Assembly (NCBI GenBank): GCA_933822405.4
Contig: CAKOGP040001112.1
Coordinates: 1 to 64,000, forward strand
Length of the DNA stretch: 64,000 nt
Source: Cylindrotheca closterium
Lineage: Eukaryota; Bacillariophyta; Bacillariophyceae; Bacillariales; Bacillariaceae
Reading direction: 5' to 3'
The position numbers were made by a program, and so were the translations under genes. Positions 52,743 to 63,400 of this stretch are shown here, piece after piece. Every line of letters begins with the position of its first letter. The stretch's first letter is position 1. The notes below the pieces were generated by a model. That model saw only the letters and a list, made by a program, of their open reading frames with translations. It was not told the DNA's origin and did not search any database.

Positions 52743-53872
52743 TGGCAAAAGTCGTTTGTGCCCCGAACGAATGAAGTTTTAGAACTTTTTCAAAATTTGG
52801 AGGTGAGTTTTAGTGCGTGTCTTGTCCGTTGGAAAAGACGGCGCAACCGGATCGTCCGAAGTTTATCTATCGGACAGATGTTCGTGTCAGAAGAGGAAAT
52901 GGTGGTCGAAGGTTTTGAAAATTTACGGTGCTGTACCTATAGCAGACCAAGGAAAGTACCAGAGTACCAACTCCCTATCATATCAGCTTTAGTCATCATT
53001 TTGTGCCACCAGAGCACTTGGAAACATATTCAATTCCTTTTTAACCTGGCTTCAGCAGCGACCGACTGAACCAGTATATCGCAACTACGGTACTAATTTC
53101 ACGGCTGTGGTGTACACCAGCCATCCTCGCCTCGTGCCACCACTGCATGCTTTGCAACACCTACAGTGCAGTATCATACAGCCTACCTTGGCCAGGTGGT
53201 ATAGTGAGACAGCGTTGCAAATGTTCTCGTTCCTTCTGCTGTTGTTTCCGTCCCCAAGAAGTAGCATTTTGGTGGCTCGTCGTTTCCAGAAAACGTACCG
53301 TTGGATAACAAGGCCATTTCTCTGCCTGGTGCGTCTCCGCCGACCCTGTGGTGATTGTACCTACAGTACTGTAGTATAGTAGCAGTAGCGGCAGGTACCC
53401 GAACCTAACGGTAGCTGCATCGATACCAGGTTTATTTTGTGTGCTACGGTGGTACTAATACCGGTACGGAACTATTCCAGTTATGGGGGACGGGCCGAAG
53501 TTGTACCGGGTAGATCGGAGATTTAAAAAAATGGTGAATCATCTTGGATCTTGTTTCGATTCGGTCGCGGGTTGATGCGAGAGAGATAAAAAGAGCGTGA
53601 ATGCGGGGCGCGTTCCTTTATATAAAACATAGCACAACACTTTTATAAGAGTTTCTGCGAACCATCGAAATGGAGAACATTTTTCCATAAATACCAATCG
53701 GGTCTTATAAATGACGTCGTTGAAACAATGATACGCGAAGGTTGCGGTAATCAATGATTTCTATCGACTGAGCGGCGGATGGCTCTCCAGAATTTCAAGA
53801 CGACGAAAACAGGACAAATCATTTTCACAGACTGATACCAAACAATCTGAGATCCAAACGCCACCCTCAATC
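52743..53872. promoter_or_regulatory. 1.1-kb divergent intergenic region with dense short palindromes
   Basis: No gene is seen between the F-box/b5 gene and the CRAL-TRIO/DUF6824 gene. TACAGTACTGTA at 53362-53373 carries the two motif forms overlapping as one palindrome, and TACCGGTAC lies at 53459-53467. Short GTAC/TACC units are densest from 53340 to 53520. Confidence 0.4.
53340..53520. repeat. Cluster of TACTGTA/TACCGGTA-type palindromes
   Basis: Within about 180 bases are TACAGTACTGTA (53362-53373), AGTATAGTAGCAGTAG-like units, and TACCGGTACGG (53459-53469). The palindromes are not part of a coding region and are spaced irregularly. Confidence 0.5.
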
Positions 53873-55440
53873 ATGCAAAGAAACAAAGATGAGGCTCCGT
53901 CCGCTATTTCGCAGGCATCCGCTCGGTTCCACGATGGGCACGTCGTTGCGAGTTCTTCACCTGGATTATTGGACGCTGACATCAAAGCAGAACAAGCGAT
54001 TGCTCAGGCTCTTGGCAAACTTTCACTGAAAGAAAGAGAACGAGCCTATGAAGATGTCCATGGCATCAGCCAACCAATAGATGAAACGCCAAAGACGATT
54101 GCAGATTTGATGCAGAAACTCATGTTCGAGTTGGCTTCCATCAAGTCGAAACCAGCCTTTGATATCGCCAAGCAACTTTCTGAAGACTTTGTCACCAACC
54201 ATGCCTTCCAACTATCTTTCTTGCGAGCTGAATGCTACGATGCTACCAAGGCAGCCGCTCGAATGGTTAAGTATTTTGAAACCAAGAAAGAACTCTTTGG
54301 GGCCGAAATGCTTACCAAGACCATCACCTTTGAAGATTTAGACTCTGATACCCAAAAGGTGGTTGCTCGAGGATCAATAAGTTTACTTCCATCAAGAGAT
54401 ACACTTGGAAGGTATGTATATGTATCTTCGCCTGGACATCATTTGAGTGGGCTGACTACGCTTGCAACATTGGTAAGTTTCTTCAATTGGCGTGAAGTAT
54501 CTGAAAGTTATGCTTTGTGTCTCACATGCACTCTTTTCGCTGAAATACGACTATGCAGCCAAAGGCAGTCTGGTACATTGTTAGTACCGTTGCCGAAGAT
54601 GAAGAGTCTCAGCTCAAGGGATTTGTCGCGATTACGTACGCAGTTGGATCTCAATTGCAAGATAAAGGGGGGGAGAGGAATAAGGCAATGTGGTTCGCTT
54701 GTATGAATGCTGGCACTTGCATCCCTGTGCGAGTTTCGGGTTTCCATCATTGTCACAGCAGTACTAAACAGTTCAGCCTCATGCTCAAGGTTGTCACCAT
54801 AGTGGGGGACAGTTCGTTGTGCGTCAGAATGCGAGTTCACGAAGGGTCTCACAGTGAATGCCAATACAAACTCATGACTTTCGGGATTCCTGCCAAGGAT
54901 TTTCCAGTAACACTTGAGGGACAGCTGAAGAGCGGCAAACACAAGGGATGGTTGGACCGGAGAAAGCAAAAGGAACAATTTCTAAAGACTAATCGATTAC
55001 AGGATGGAGCTGTGGATGTGCCCACCAAGTTCGATGTGCTACTAGGAAAAGGAATGCCGTGTCAAGAACATATAGGCAACAAGCAGCTTCACGAACTTGT
55101 AGCTTTGAAGTACGAAGAATATGACAGTGCCAAGCGCGACCGAAAGACAGAAATTGCCGAGGAGTTGGTACAACAAATCAACCAAAGTTCTGGAAGATTC
55201 TTGAAACGAGACGATGCCTCGGGAATGTGGGTAGAGGTACCTAGCCGAGAGGCAAGAGATAAGGTCTGCCATGGTTTCAGACGAAAGCGAGAATGGGATC
55301 TGAAAAAGGTCAAGTCGCCTAAAAAAAGTACGAATTCAACTGTCAACAACATGTTCAGGACAGACAACAACGACGAGAATCGACAAAAGAGACTGAAGAT
55401 GTCTATTGACAACTCAGAAGGTAGATCTGAGGCGGTATAA
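53873..55440 (+). CDS. CRAL-TRIO-like plus DUF6824-like protein (2 exons)
   Basis: Exons 53873-54472 and 54559-55440 join in phase 0 (TL|PKAVWYIV), with GTAAGT/ATGCAG ends, for 493 aa. Residues about 85-285 carry a CRAL-TRIO-like lipid-binding fold: FVTNHAFQLSFLRAECYDATKAAARMVKYFETKKELFG, then VWYIVSTVAEDEESQLKGFVAITYAVG. The C-terminal part (about 365-450: FDVLLGKGMPCQEHIGNKQLHELV...GGRFLKRD-like GRFLKRDDASGMWVEV...KVCHGFR) matches DUF6824, a domain expanded in diatoms. The first 85 residues are polar. A lipid-binding sensor attached to DUF6824 fits a membrane-linked regulator, but that is inference. The tail is basic (KKVKSPKKST). Confidence 0.75.
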
Positions 55441-56243
55441 GAGGAGCAGGTAATGGGGTGACCGGCGGTACCAGTAGGGTTAGTGCCCAAGATATTAGTA
55501 GTCAGACACATTCCCCTCCGAAGACAACGCAAACCTATCTGCCGTGTGGTGGTACACCCTGTTGTACCAAATAATAGCCAGGCGTTTTGCCACGCTGAAA
55601 TCACACAGAGGTCACGCCTACATTACAATAGGTTTCCTTCCCCACCACGCATTCGTGGTAACAAGTTGTGTTGGGTCACATGATTCGCGTTTCCTACAGT
55701 CAAAGCAAACCCTCACATTGCCGAAGCAACTAGGTACTTATCAGACGGGCTTATTTTCACTAAAGTTTCTACTTTACATATGATATGCCGCAGATAGACT
55801 GTAATTGTCGAGGAGCTCTGCATCCAAGAACAAATACTCACATGGACCACGTTCCCGGCATCAGAAATCGCTTTTATTCAACACTTTTAAAACCTTCTTA
55901 TCTACCGGTACCACCAGAAGCATTGTCAAAATTCCCGGAGCTCTTCACTTCAAGTGAATATACCAGTATTATTCCAAGAACAACGGGACCAGTCCAAGTG
56001 ACGATCAATAATGATCAATTGTACTTGCGCGACTTCTGTTCACCATTCGAATACGGACATTTATCGTCCGTCTATATCAGTGTTCGAGAGCTCAGTTCTC
56101 TGTTCTCGAACATTACAACTTGAGAGGACACTGTGGTTGTTGCCGCATTATAGAACCAGTTTTCATCAGATCCAATCGGCACTTGTTTAAGACTGGCACC
56201 TTTAGAAAGGCGAAGGCTAATTGGAAGAGGGATCTTCCATATC
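55441..56243. promoter_or_regulatory. Intergenic region upstream of the MFS transporter
   Basis: About 800 bases with no supported gene. A 113-aa plus-strand ORF (55785-56123) has no recognised motif. TACCGGTACC occurs at 55903-55912. Confidence 0.3.
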
Positions 56244-57719
56244 ATGCAGCGCCAGTCTTATGTTGGGTCTGTTGGAGCCCTTTGCCTTTGCTCGTTGGCG
56301 AATGCATTCGTGATTGTCAGCATCTTTCCGTATGCAGGATATATGGTGCTTGGACTACTGCCAGACACGACACCTGAGAGTGTTGGTGGATACGCGGGAA
56401 TATTGTCATCCAGTTTCATGCTGGGCCGTTGTGGGACGGCCTACCTATGGGGAGAAATTGCAGATCAAAAGGGTCGAATCTTTGTCTTGCAATGTTCATT
56501 GATTCTGTCGGCAATGTTTTCGATACTCTTTGGAATGTCCACAAGCTTTTTCATGGCGATTGTCTGGAGACTGTGCCTGGGTCTATCTAGTGCAGTTACG
56601 AGCACCACCAAAACATTGGCCTCTGAAATTGGCCATGGCGATGAAGAGATTGAAAAGCAAGCCATGGGACTCGTCGTCGGAATGAGATCCTGGGGATTCT
56701 TATTGGGCCCTGCGGTTGGTGGATTGTTGTCACAGCCGATTCAGCAATATCCAAAGCATTTCGAAGGCAATAGATTTCAGTCAAAATTGTTTGGCTCGTT
56801 TCCCTATCTGTTGCCAAACATTGCGGTTGCCGTCACTTGTCTCCTGGCAGCAATTCTGGTGTCCTTTACCCTATCCGAGACGCTGGACGATGACAATCAG
56901 AAGAAAAAGAGTCACCGACATTTGGAAAATAGTACGAATGATGACGACGGGGGTGATACAGAAGACGACGTGGCCTCGTCAAACGAGCAAACCAAACTGT
57001 TGGTGGCACCACAAGAAGGGCTTATTGCAAATCAAGATGAACCAGAAATACTGGTACCAATCTGGAGCCGAAAGCCGACACAAGCACACATGATTTTCAA
57101 TTGGATATTTTCCTTTGTGGTCACTGTCATTGATGATGGATTTCCGCTGTTCACAATTTCATCTGTTGGCGGTCTGGGGTTCCAAGAAAAGGATATTGGA
57201 CAAGTTCTGAGTTTGGCTGGTCTCATTTTTGCACTTGGTCAATATGCAACTTATCATACCATCATTCACCGATTCGGAGTCTCCCAATCAATCACAGTGG
57301 GATGTGCGCTTGGTCTGGTTCCCCTGTCATTGATTCCAGTATCGGTATGGATGATGCGCGACGGCTTGTCAAAATGGAGTATCCTCCTCTTCCTCAGCAT
57401 GTTGATTGGATTGAGCAAGATTTTGGTCTGCGCTTGCTATTCCAGCCTGGCAATTGCCACCAATCGTTCCGTGCCAAAGCAGCAACGTGCGAAAATGAAT
57501 GGCATTCTATTGATTGGCTCGAGTATTGCGAAAGGAATGGGGCCAATCTTTGCGGGATTCTTGGTATTCGTATCATTTTCAAAAACTACGTTCTGCATTC
57601 CGCCGGAGCACGGATCCATCTTAATCTTTGGGACGATTGGAATAATGGGATTGTTGACCACCCGATTGGCAGTATGGCTTGAGCGAGCTGGACAGGAGAT
57701 GTCATTGCCCATTGCTTAG
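56244..57719 (+). CDS. MFS transporter, ZIFL/TPO1-type
   Basis: 491 aa with about 12 membrane segments. Signatures: SVGGYAGILSSSFMLGRCGTAYLWGEIADQKGR matches the loop-2/3 MFS motif (G-x-x-x-D-x-x-G-R), and the family motif RLCLGLSSAVTSTTKTLASEIG follows. A long hydrophilic loop (about 215-270, acidic with DDDGGDTEDD) sits between halves 1 and 2. The sequence suits the ZINC-INDUCED FACILITATOR-like / drug:H+ antiporter clade, which exports small amines, metal chelates or drugs from the cytosol or into the vacuole. No substrate is inferred. The start is supported by a hydrophobic first segment (GALCLCSLANAFVIVSIF). Confidence 0.8.
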   Translation: MQRQSYVGSVGALCLCSLANAFVIVSIFPYAGYMVLGLLPDTTPESVGGYAGILSSSFMLGRCGTAYLWGEIADQKGRIFVLQCSLILSAMFSILFGMSTSFFMAIVWRLCLGLSSAVTSTTKTLASEIGHGDEEIEKQAMGLVVGMRSWGFLLGPAVGGLLSQPIQQYPKHFEGNRFQSKLFGSFPYLLPNIAVAVTCLLAAILVSFTLSETLDDDNQKKKSHRHLENSTNDDDGGDTEDDVASSNEQTKLLVAPQEGLIANQDEPEILVPIWSRKPTQAHMIFNWIFSFVVTVIDDGFPLFTISSVGGLGFQEKDIGQVLSLAGLIFALGQYATYHTIIHRFGVSQSITVGCALGLVPLSLIPVSVWMMRDGLSKWSILLFLSMLIGLSKILVCACYSSLAIATNRSVPKQQRAKMNGILLIGSSIAKGMGPIFAGFLVFVSFSKTTFCIPPEHGSILIFGTIGIMGLLTTRLAVWLERAGQEMSLPIA

Positions 57720-58114
57720 GGTATCATAATGCCAGAAGATCACATCTCGAGCAATTTCAACGCTTTGCTACTGTAGAGGGAAATACCCATTGTGGGGAAT
57801 TTTGGGGGAGTTCGGGATTCAGCTTTTGAATTTTCAAATTGAGTCCCAGAACGTGGAAACCCATTTTCGAATTTTGACGGTTCACAATAACGACGCAATC
57901 AAGCCAATGCGTCCGCGCTTGCTACGGCTTCAACGCTTGACAAGAGATGCTGAACGATGCCCCCGTCAGTTGACTCGTACACAAAAGCTGTTGTGCAGGT
58001 TCACTGTGAAAAATTGAAACATGAGTCCGCCAGAAAACGCTTCTGAATGAAATTTGATGTTTCACCGATGCCATTTCCTCACCGTTGTTGACGATCGAAG
58101 AAATTGTTTTTGCA
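57720..58114. other. Intergenic region, no gene seen
   Basis: About 395 bases between the MFS gene and the coiled-coil gene on the same strand. TACTGTA occurs at 57769-57775. No gene is seen. Confidence 0.3.
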
Positions 58115-60364
58115 ATGATGAAGGCATCCATATCTGTATCCGCTGCAACGCCTAACAAAGGAAAAGGGTCGCCAGATTCCCTTCCATCGATAGCTACCAC
58201 ATCGGTCACATCCTCTGAAGGTGAGAGTTACGATCGCATGTCACCTCGAGTCCTATTCAAGCACTCGAACAATGACACGACAAAGGAGGTCGTCGAAAAC
58301 ATTCAAACAATGATCGAGAGCAAGAATTCAATGGTGGAAAAGAAGACCAATGGAGTTGCGGCGTTGTCCATCTCATCGTCGGCTTCCACCGAGGTTGCCG
58401 CGTGGAATCTGAGTCCAGCAACACCAAGCGATCCGAACAAGAAGGGAAAGCCTGCAACAACCAGGACAATTTCCAATTCGGGAGTTTCGACTGTCAATTC
58501 TTCCGACGATGAAGATGAAGAGACAGTGGATGGCTCAGTTGGGGCCTTTCCCACATCTGAAATGCGCAAGCTTAACAAGAAAACGACTCAAGCAGCTGTT
58601 TCCAAGGCCTCAAAAGCAAGCAAGATGGTTAGCATTCCTTCTATTGCGCCTTCGAAAAAACCTTCAATCATTATGGAAGATCCACCAGAGGACACTGTAA
58701 CTTGCAACCGAGCCGCCATGTCCATGACGCCAAAGCAGCTTACTGAAATCTTCAACTCGTTTGATGGAAACAAAACGATTTGGTCTATGCGGGAGCAGTA
58801 CTCTGCTCAAGATCCTAATGACACATCCAAAGAAGAAGCATCTAACTCCCCTACTTCCATGGCTGCAGAAACTGTCCGCTCGACTGCCGCCCGGTGGATG
58901 GACGGATGGATGCCGCAGAACGAAGACTTGGTAAGAGAGCTCGAAGCACTCAAGGAAGTTCTTGAGGATAATTCGAACAAGATGCTGAATCTTCGTGAAG
59001 CAGTCGAAACTCAGCGAGCACTGAATGCATTGAAGGAGGTCGAGATTGAAGACAAGGAACAGGAACTTCAAGCGACGAGGACGGAGCTCGAAGATTTGGC
59101 CCATCAGAAGGAGCTTTTTATCGAACGCGAACAGGAGCTGCTGGAAACTATTGAAGAGTTGACAGATAGGGTGGACGATCTTATTGAAAAGAATTGTAAC
59201 GCTGAGAATCGCACCGAATCGGCTCAAAGTGGCCCTGTCACCAGTGCTGAATTGGAACCTTTTGATGAGCCCAAAGCTCGGCCTTCATTTGGTATCGATC
59301 CGGAGCCGTTCGATGAAGCGGAAGACCGTGCTACTTGTATCCGAAGGCAGGATTCTCTCATTGCTGGACTTCGTAACACACTGAAGGCGAAGGACAAGGA
59401 AATCTTTCTATTGAAAGAGCATGTGGAAGAAACTTCGACGAAAAATGCTATTCACGATTTTTATATGAAGGATTCTGCTGCTGCATTGAAAGCAAAAGAC
59501 GGGGAAATTCTCAGCTTGAAAGCTCGCCTTGAAGTAGCATTGGCTGAGAATGCAAAGAACGATGCCGATAAGATTGAGAGTCGTGATTTGGCTGTTTCAG
59601 AATCAGACGAAGAGAAGTTGGATTCGTCTCCTTCCGAAACGGATGAAATTCGTGACGGCATCTCGAGTGATGGAAGTGAGGATACTCTGGAAGAGACACA
59701 TGGTGAGGAATTCAGTGACACCGCGAGCCTCAAATCTGCTATCGATCAAGAGAATGCTCCTCCTTCTCCACCACCAACGGCTCCAACGGGACTGGTTGCT
59801 GCTTTATGCAAGAAACTGGAGACGGAAGGCAGTGAATCTGAGAAACCTATTACCGCAAGGGCGTTCCCGATTGACCGTATCGAAGAGGTGCGAATGCCGT
59901 TGGAGCAAAAGAAGCCAATCCCAACAACACGTGGCCGCTCGCCAACCCCTGTCTCAGAATGCTCAACGGAAGAAGAAATGGCAGCCTCGCCCAATCCTGT
60001 TCCACCGACTCCTCAAGCTTCCCCGGTGGCATCGGAGGATCTATTAAGTGTCATTGCAAACCTCTCGAAGCGGATCGATGCTGTGGAATCGGAAAGTCGT
60101 GGGAGTTCTTGTACCGACGTATCACGCAAGGCAAATTGTGAACTTTCGATCGTCGTTGTGAAAGGACAAGAGAACGATGACCCAAGAAGGATAGACTTTG
60201 AGAACGAGGAATGTCCCGGGACGATTGAGGTCATGCTGGAAGGTCAAAGTTATGGCGGTTTTGATGCACAAAGACAACACGCAGGTGAGAAGGCAGTTTC
60301 TGACGAAGAAGACAAAGATTCTTGTTGCTGCTGGAGCGTAGCTGTGACAGGTGACCTTGAATAA
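58115..60364 (+). CDS. Acidic coiled-coil protein, unknown function
   Basis: About 749 aa from the first ATG at 58115; the longer frame starts at TTG. Residues 1-240 are Ser/Thr/Ala-rich and low in complexity. A strong coiled coil (about 270-375: LVRELEALKEVLEDNSNKMLNLREAVE...KELFIEREQELLETIEELTDRVDDL) follows. A second one (about 410-480) contains LRNTLKAKDKEIFLLKEHVEE and then ALKAKDGEILSLKARLEVALAE, which look like an internal duplicate. The C-terminal part is acidic and ends in a Cys-rich DSCCCWSVAVTG. I do not recognise the family. It converges on the NEMF gene with a gap of 55 bp. Confidence 0.6.
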   Translation: MMKASISVSAATPNKGKGSPDSLPSIATTSVTSSEGESYDRMSPRVLFKHSNNDTTKEVVENIQTMIESKNSMVEKKTNGVAALSISSSASTEVAAWNLSPATPSDPNKKGKPATTRTISNSGVSTVNSSDDEDEETVDGSVGAFPTSEMRKLNKKTTQAAVSKASKASKMVSIPSIAPSKKPSIIMEDPPEDTVTCNRAAMSMTPKQLTEIFNSFDGNKTIWSMREQYSAQDPNDTSKEEASNSPTSMAAETVRSTAARWMDGWMPQNEDLVRELEALKEVLEDNSNKMLNLREAVETQRALNALKEVEIEDKEQELQATRTELEDLAHQKELFIEREQELLETIEELTDRVDDLIEKNCNAENRTESAQSGPVTSAELEPFDEPKARPSFGIDPEPFDEAEDRATCIRRQDSLIAGLRNTLKAKDKEIFLLKEHVEETSTKNAIHDFYMKDSAAALKAKDGEILSLKARLEVALAENAKNDADKIESRDLAVSESDEEKLDSSPSETDEIRDGISSDGSEDTLEETHGEEFSDTASLKSAIDQENAPPSPPPTAPTGLVAALCKKLETEGSESEKPITARAFPIDRIEEVRMPLEQKKPIPTTRGRSPTPVSECSTEEEMAASPNPVPPTPQASPVASEDLLSVIANLSKRIDAVESESRGSSCTDVSRKANCELSIVVVKGQENDDPRRIDFENEECPGTIEVMLEGQSYGGFDAQRQHAGEKAVSDEEDKDSCCCWSVAVTGDLE

Positions 60365-60419
60365 AGCGGAACAATAGCAATAGCATTCAGGCTTTATGTC
60401 TAGTATAAATATTATGGGT

Positions 60420-63400
60420 CTATTTCTTTCCTTTTCCTTTGTTCTTCATCTTTTGGTTTTTCATCGCCTTGCTAGCACCAGCTGCTGAAATCTTGACATC
60501 CCCACAGATTGCGGAAACCCATTCACTATCGCCAACTTTCCGTATCAGATCTTTACTTCGGTCTACTACTGCAGACTCCTGTCCTTCCTTCAAGAAAACG
60601 TCTATGCATTGTTTCGAAGCTCTTCCACGTTTCATATTTCCAGGCGTCAACTTGACGCGATATCCATACTTTGAAAGGGTTTGGTAGGGTGCGCAAACCG
60701 GAACTGCAAATAGAATGAGGTCATCAGGATGTGGCTTGCCTGTCAGCTTATTCAGCTCGACTGTGTCGTCAACAACATCCTCTTCCGATTCATCCTCAAC
60801 AATACCTTCCTCGGCCAGAGTCTGCTTCCACGACTTGCTTTCAGCTTCTTTCTCGGCTTTGGTCTTTCGCTTACCATCATCAGATACTTCCTGTTTCCCA
60901 AGGCCTTCATGTCCATATTTCTTGATTGTCCGTATGATTCCGGCAAGACTGGCTGAAAAATTGTCTATTCTTGTGGATTCCTTAAGATTTAGCAGTCGCT
61001 GGGCTGCTGCAACTTTCTCTTCCAAGAGGTCAAATGATTCCAGTTGCTCCAAGACATCGCCATCAAACTTATCCCAACGAACAGTTGTTTCGTCTCCATT
61101 TGTAACGGTGACACATTTGGATAGATAGCCCTGGACTTCTTCGGGCAATTTTTGTGCAATGCTGTATGAATCCTTCTTCAGAATTGCCACAGTCTGTGCG
61201 GCAGCTTCTTTCTCAGTTTCATTGATTTCGGGAGCCTTTTTTTGGTCATTTGATTTGATTTTCTCTCCGGCGTGAAGAGCAAGCATGGCGAGTTCACGGT
61301 CCTCCTCATCTTGATCGGCATATTTTTTTGCCATGCGCTTCAATTTCGCCTTTTTCCCTCTCTTGTGCTCTGTCTGACCATTGGTCTTTGCCTTTTGCTC
61401 CGCTGGAGTTGTTGCAGCAGCCTTCTTGGCAGCCTGTGCTTTTTCACGCTCTTCCTCAGCCGCTTTCGCAGCTTCCAAGGATCCATATTTGCGGATTAGT
61501 TTCCGCTCTTTGACAGACAAACCCTTCTTGGGTTTTGCTTGTTGCGGCGGAGCTGTTGTAGGTGCAGGTTCCTGGGTTTCGGTGGCATCCTCGTCTCTTT
61601 CTTTTTCTTCATCGTCAGATACTGGCTCTTCTTTTCCTGAATCTTCTGACTTGTTGGCTTCATCCACAGCGGCTGTTGCCATTGGTGGCGACACCGTGTC
61701 AACTTCGTCGTTGACGCCGTCGTCAGGCTTCTCCGTCTTCTTTTCCTCAACAAAGGCCGGGGGCTCCTTTTTCACTGCTTCCTGCTTCGCCGTTGGCGCT
61801 TGGACTGGCTTCTCCGTTGAAAGTGGAATTTCAAGATCCAAGTCATCCTGGTCATCCATTTGCATCAATGCAAAGTCTCGTCGCTCATTTTTGTGTCTGG
61901 CAATCGCATCATCATCACCCAGCCGAAACAGAACCCCTAATCCCATTTCCAATTGCGTGGGCGGCAAGAAGGTCTTCTTGCCACGAATCATAAACGAACC
62001 AACTGTCAAGTATTCTCCAGAGGGAGCCGTCTTGCTGACTTGATGAGACTCGACCCACCAAGCCGATGTCACCATGCGCGAACTCCACGCTGATGACCGA
62101 CAAATCGTAAAGTTCCCAGCTTCCCGCAGCGCCTGATCCGAGAGTGACAACGGTGTCGTTTTCCCATTGGTCTGCCGCTTTCGTTTGGCCCTCAAGACAC
62201 AAGAGGCTGCTCCGTGAACGTCGGCATGAAGGTAGGCATCTCCTGGACGCAAGTAGCGCTTGACAATTTGCTCGTTCTGTTGGGCATCCCGTCCACCAAT
62301 GACTAGATAGTTGTCAGAAGTGATGAACCAATTGAACTTTTCGAACCAAAGCGGTTTTCGCTTGACCGCCATGTTGTGTGAAAGTGTCTTTTTCCGAGTC
62401 TGTGCCTCAAGAAGTTGTCGCTGGGCATTTTCTTCGGCTGCTTCCAGTGCTTTGGCACTAGCCTCTATAGTCTTTTGTGATTTCTCCTTGCTGGCTCGAT
62501 ACTTTGCAAAAAGTGCACTAGCGTTGGCATGTGCCGTTTCCTTGAGAGAGACAGTCACGTCCAATGTCTTAGCATCTTTTTGATCGTCATTGCCGTCGTC
62601 GTCGTCGTCGTCCCCAGCCGCTTCGTACATGACACCTTCTCGGGCCAATCTCAGCACCATGGCATCTTGTTCCAGCTGAAGTTTGTGAATGAGCATGGCA
62701 ACAGGATTTTGATTCTGAACCTTTTCAATTTGTACCAAATCTTCCAATTGGTCCCAGTCCATTCCGCTGTCCAGAGCCGAGTTTACAACTTGAATCGCCT
62801 TTTCCACCATGTCGGCATGAAACTCCACCAACTGCGCTTGTTCCTTGAGTGATTCCTGTTGCATTTCCAAAGCTTGAACACGTTGTTTCTGATCTTGACG
62901 GATCCTTTCCAACTTTTGCTGAGCCTGGGCTTGCTGTCGTTCGGCACCCATCATTCGCTTTTGCCCTTCAATGTGCGAGAAGAATGCATCGACGGCCTGG
63001 TCAAAAGAATCATATTCCATATGTTTCATTGTAGTAGTGCTTGCGTCTGGTTGATGTTGCTTCAAAATGTGTGGTTGAAACTCCAAAATCAACTTGCCGT
63101 CAAATGAGGAAGTCGGTGCATTGGGACTTGCGGCAGCTTTGTTTGTGGACGAGTCATCAGCAGCATTGGAATCATTCTTGTTCTTATCTTTTGGTTTGTA
63201 AAAGATGTATCCCTTCGAATCGACTCCATTCAAGCTGTTCAATACTTCATCTCCCTTTTCTTTGAGCACCGATTGGACCAGTTTCCATTCTTCCTCATTC
63301 AGTTCGCTTGGCTGTTTGGGCTTATTTCCTTCTGTTTGGCTATTGTGATCACCAATTTGATGGAGAGAAGCCAACCAAAGAAGACAGTGATCAATGAGTG

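Noticed and set aside
55785..56123. 113-aa plus-strand frame upstream of the transporter
   Set aside because: No motif, no splice link in phase to the transporter, and a complete transporter start exists at 56244.
61381..62043. Plus-strand 220-aa open frame opposite NEMF
   Set aside because: Ser/Ala-rich shadow of the NEMF low-complexity coding strand, with no domain and no independent start context.
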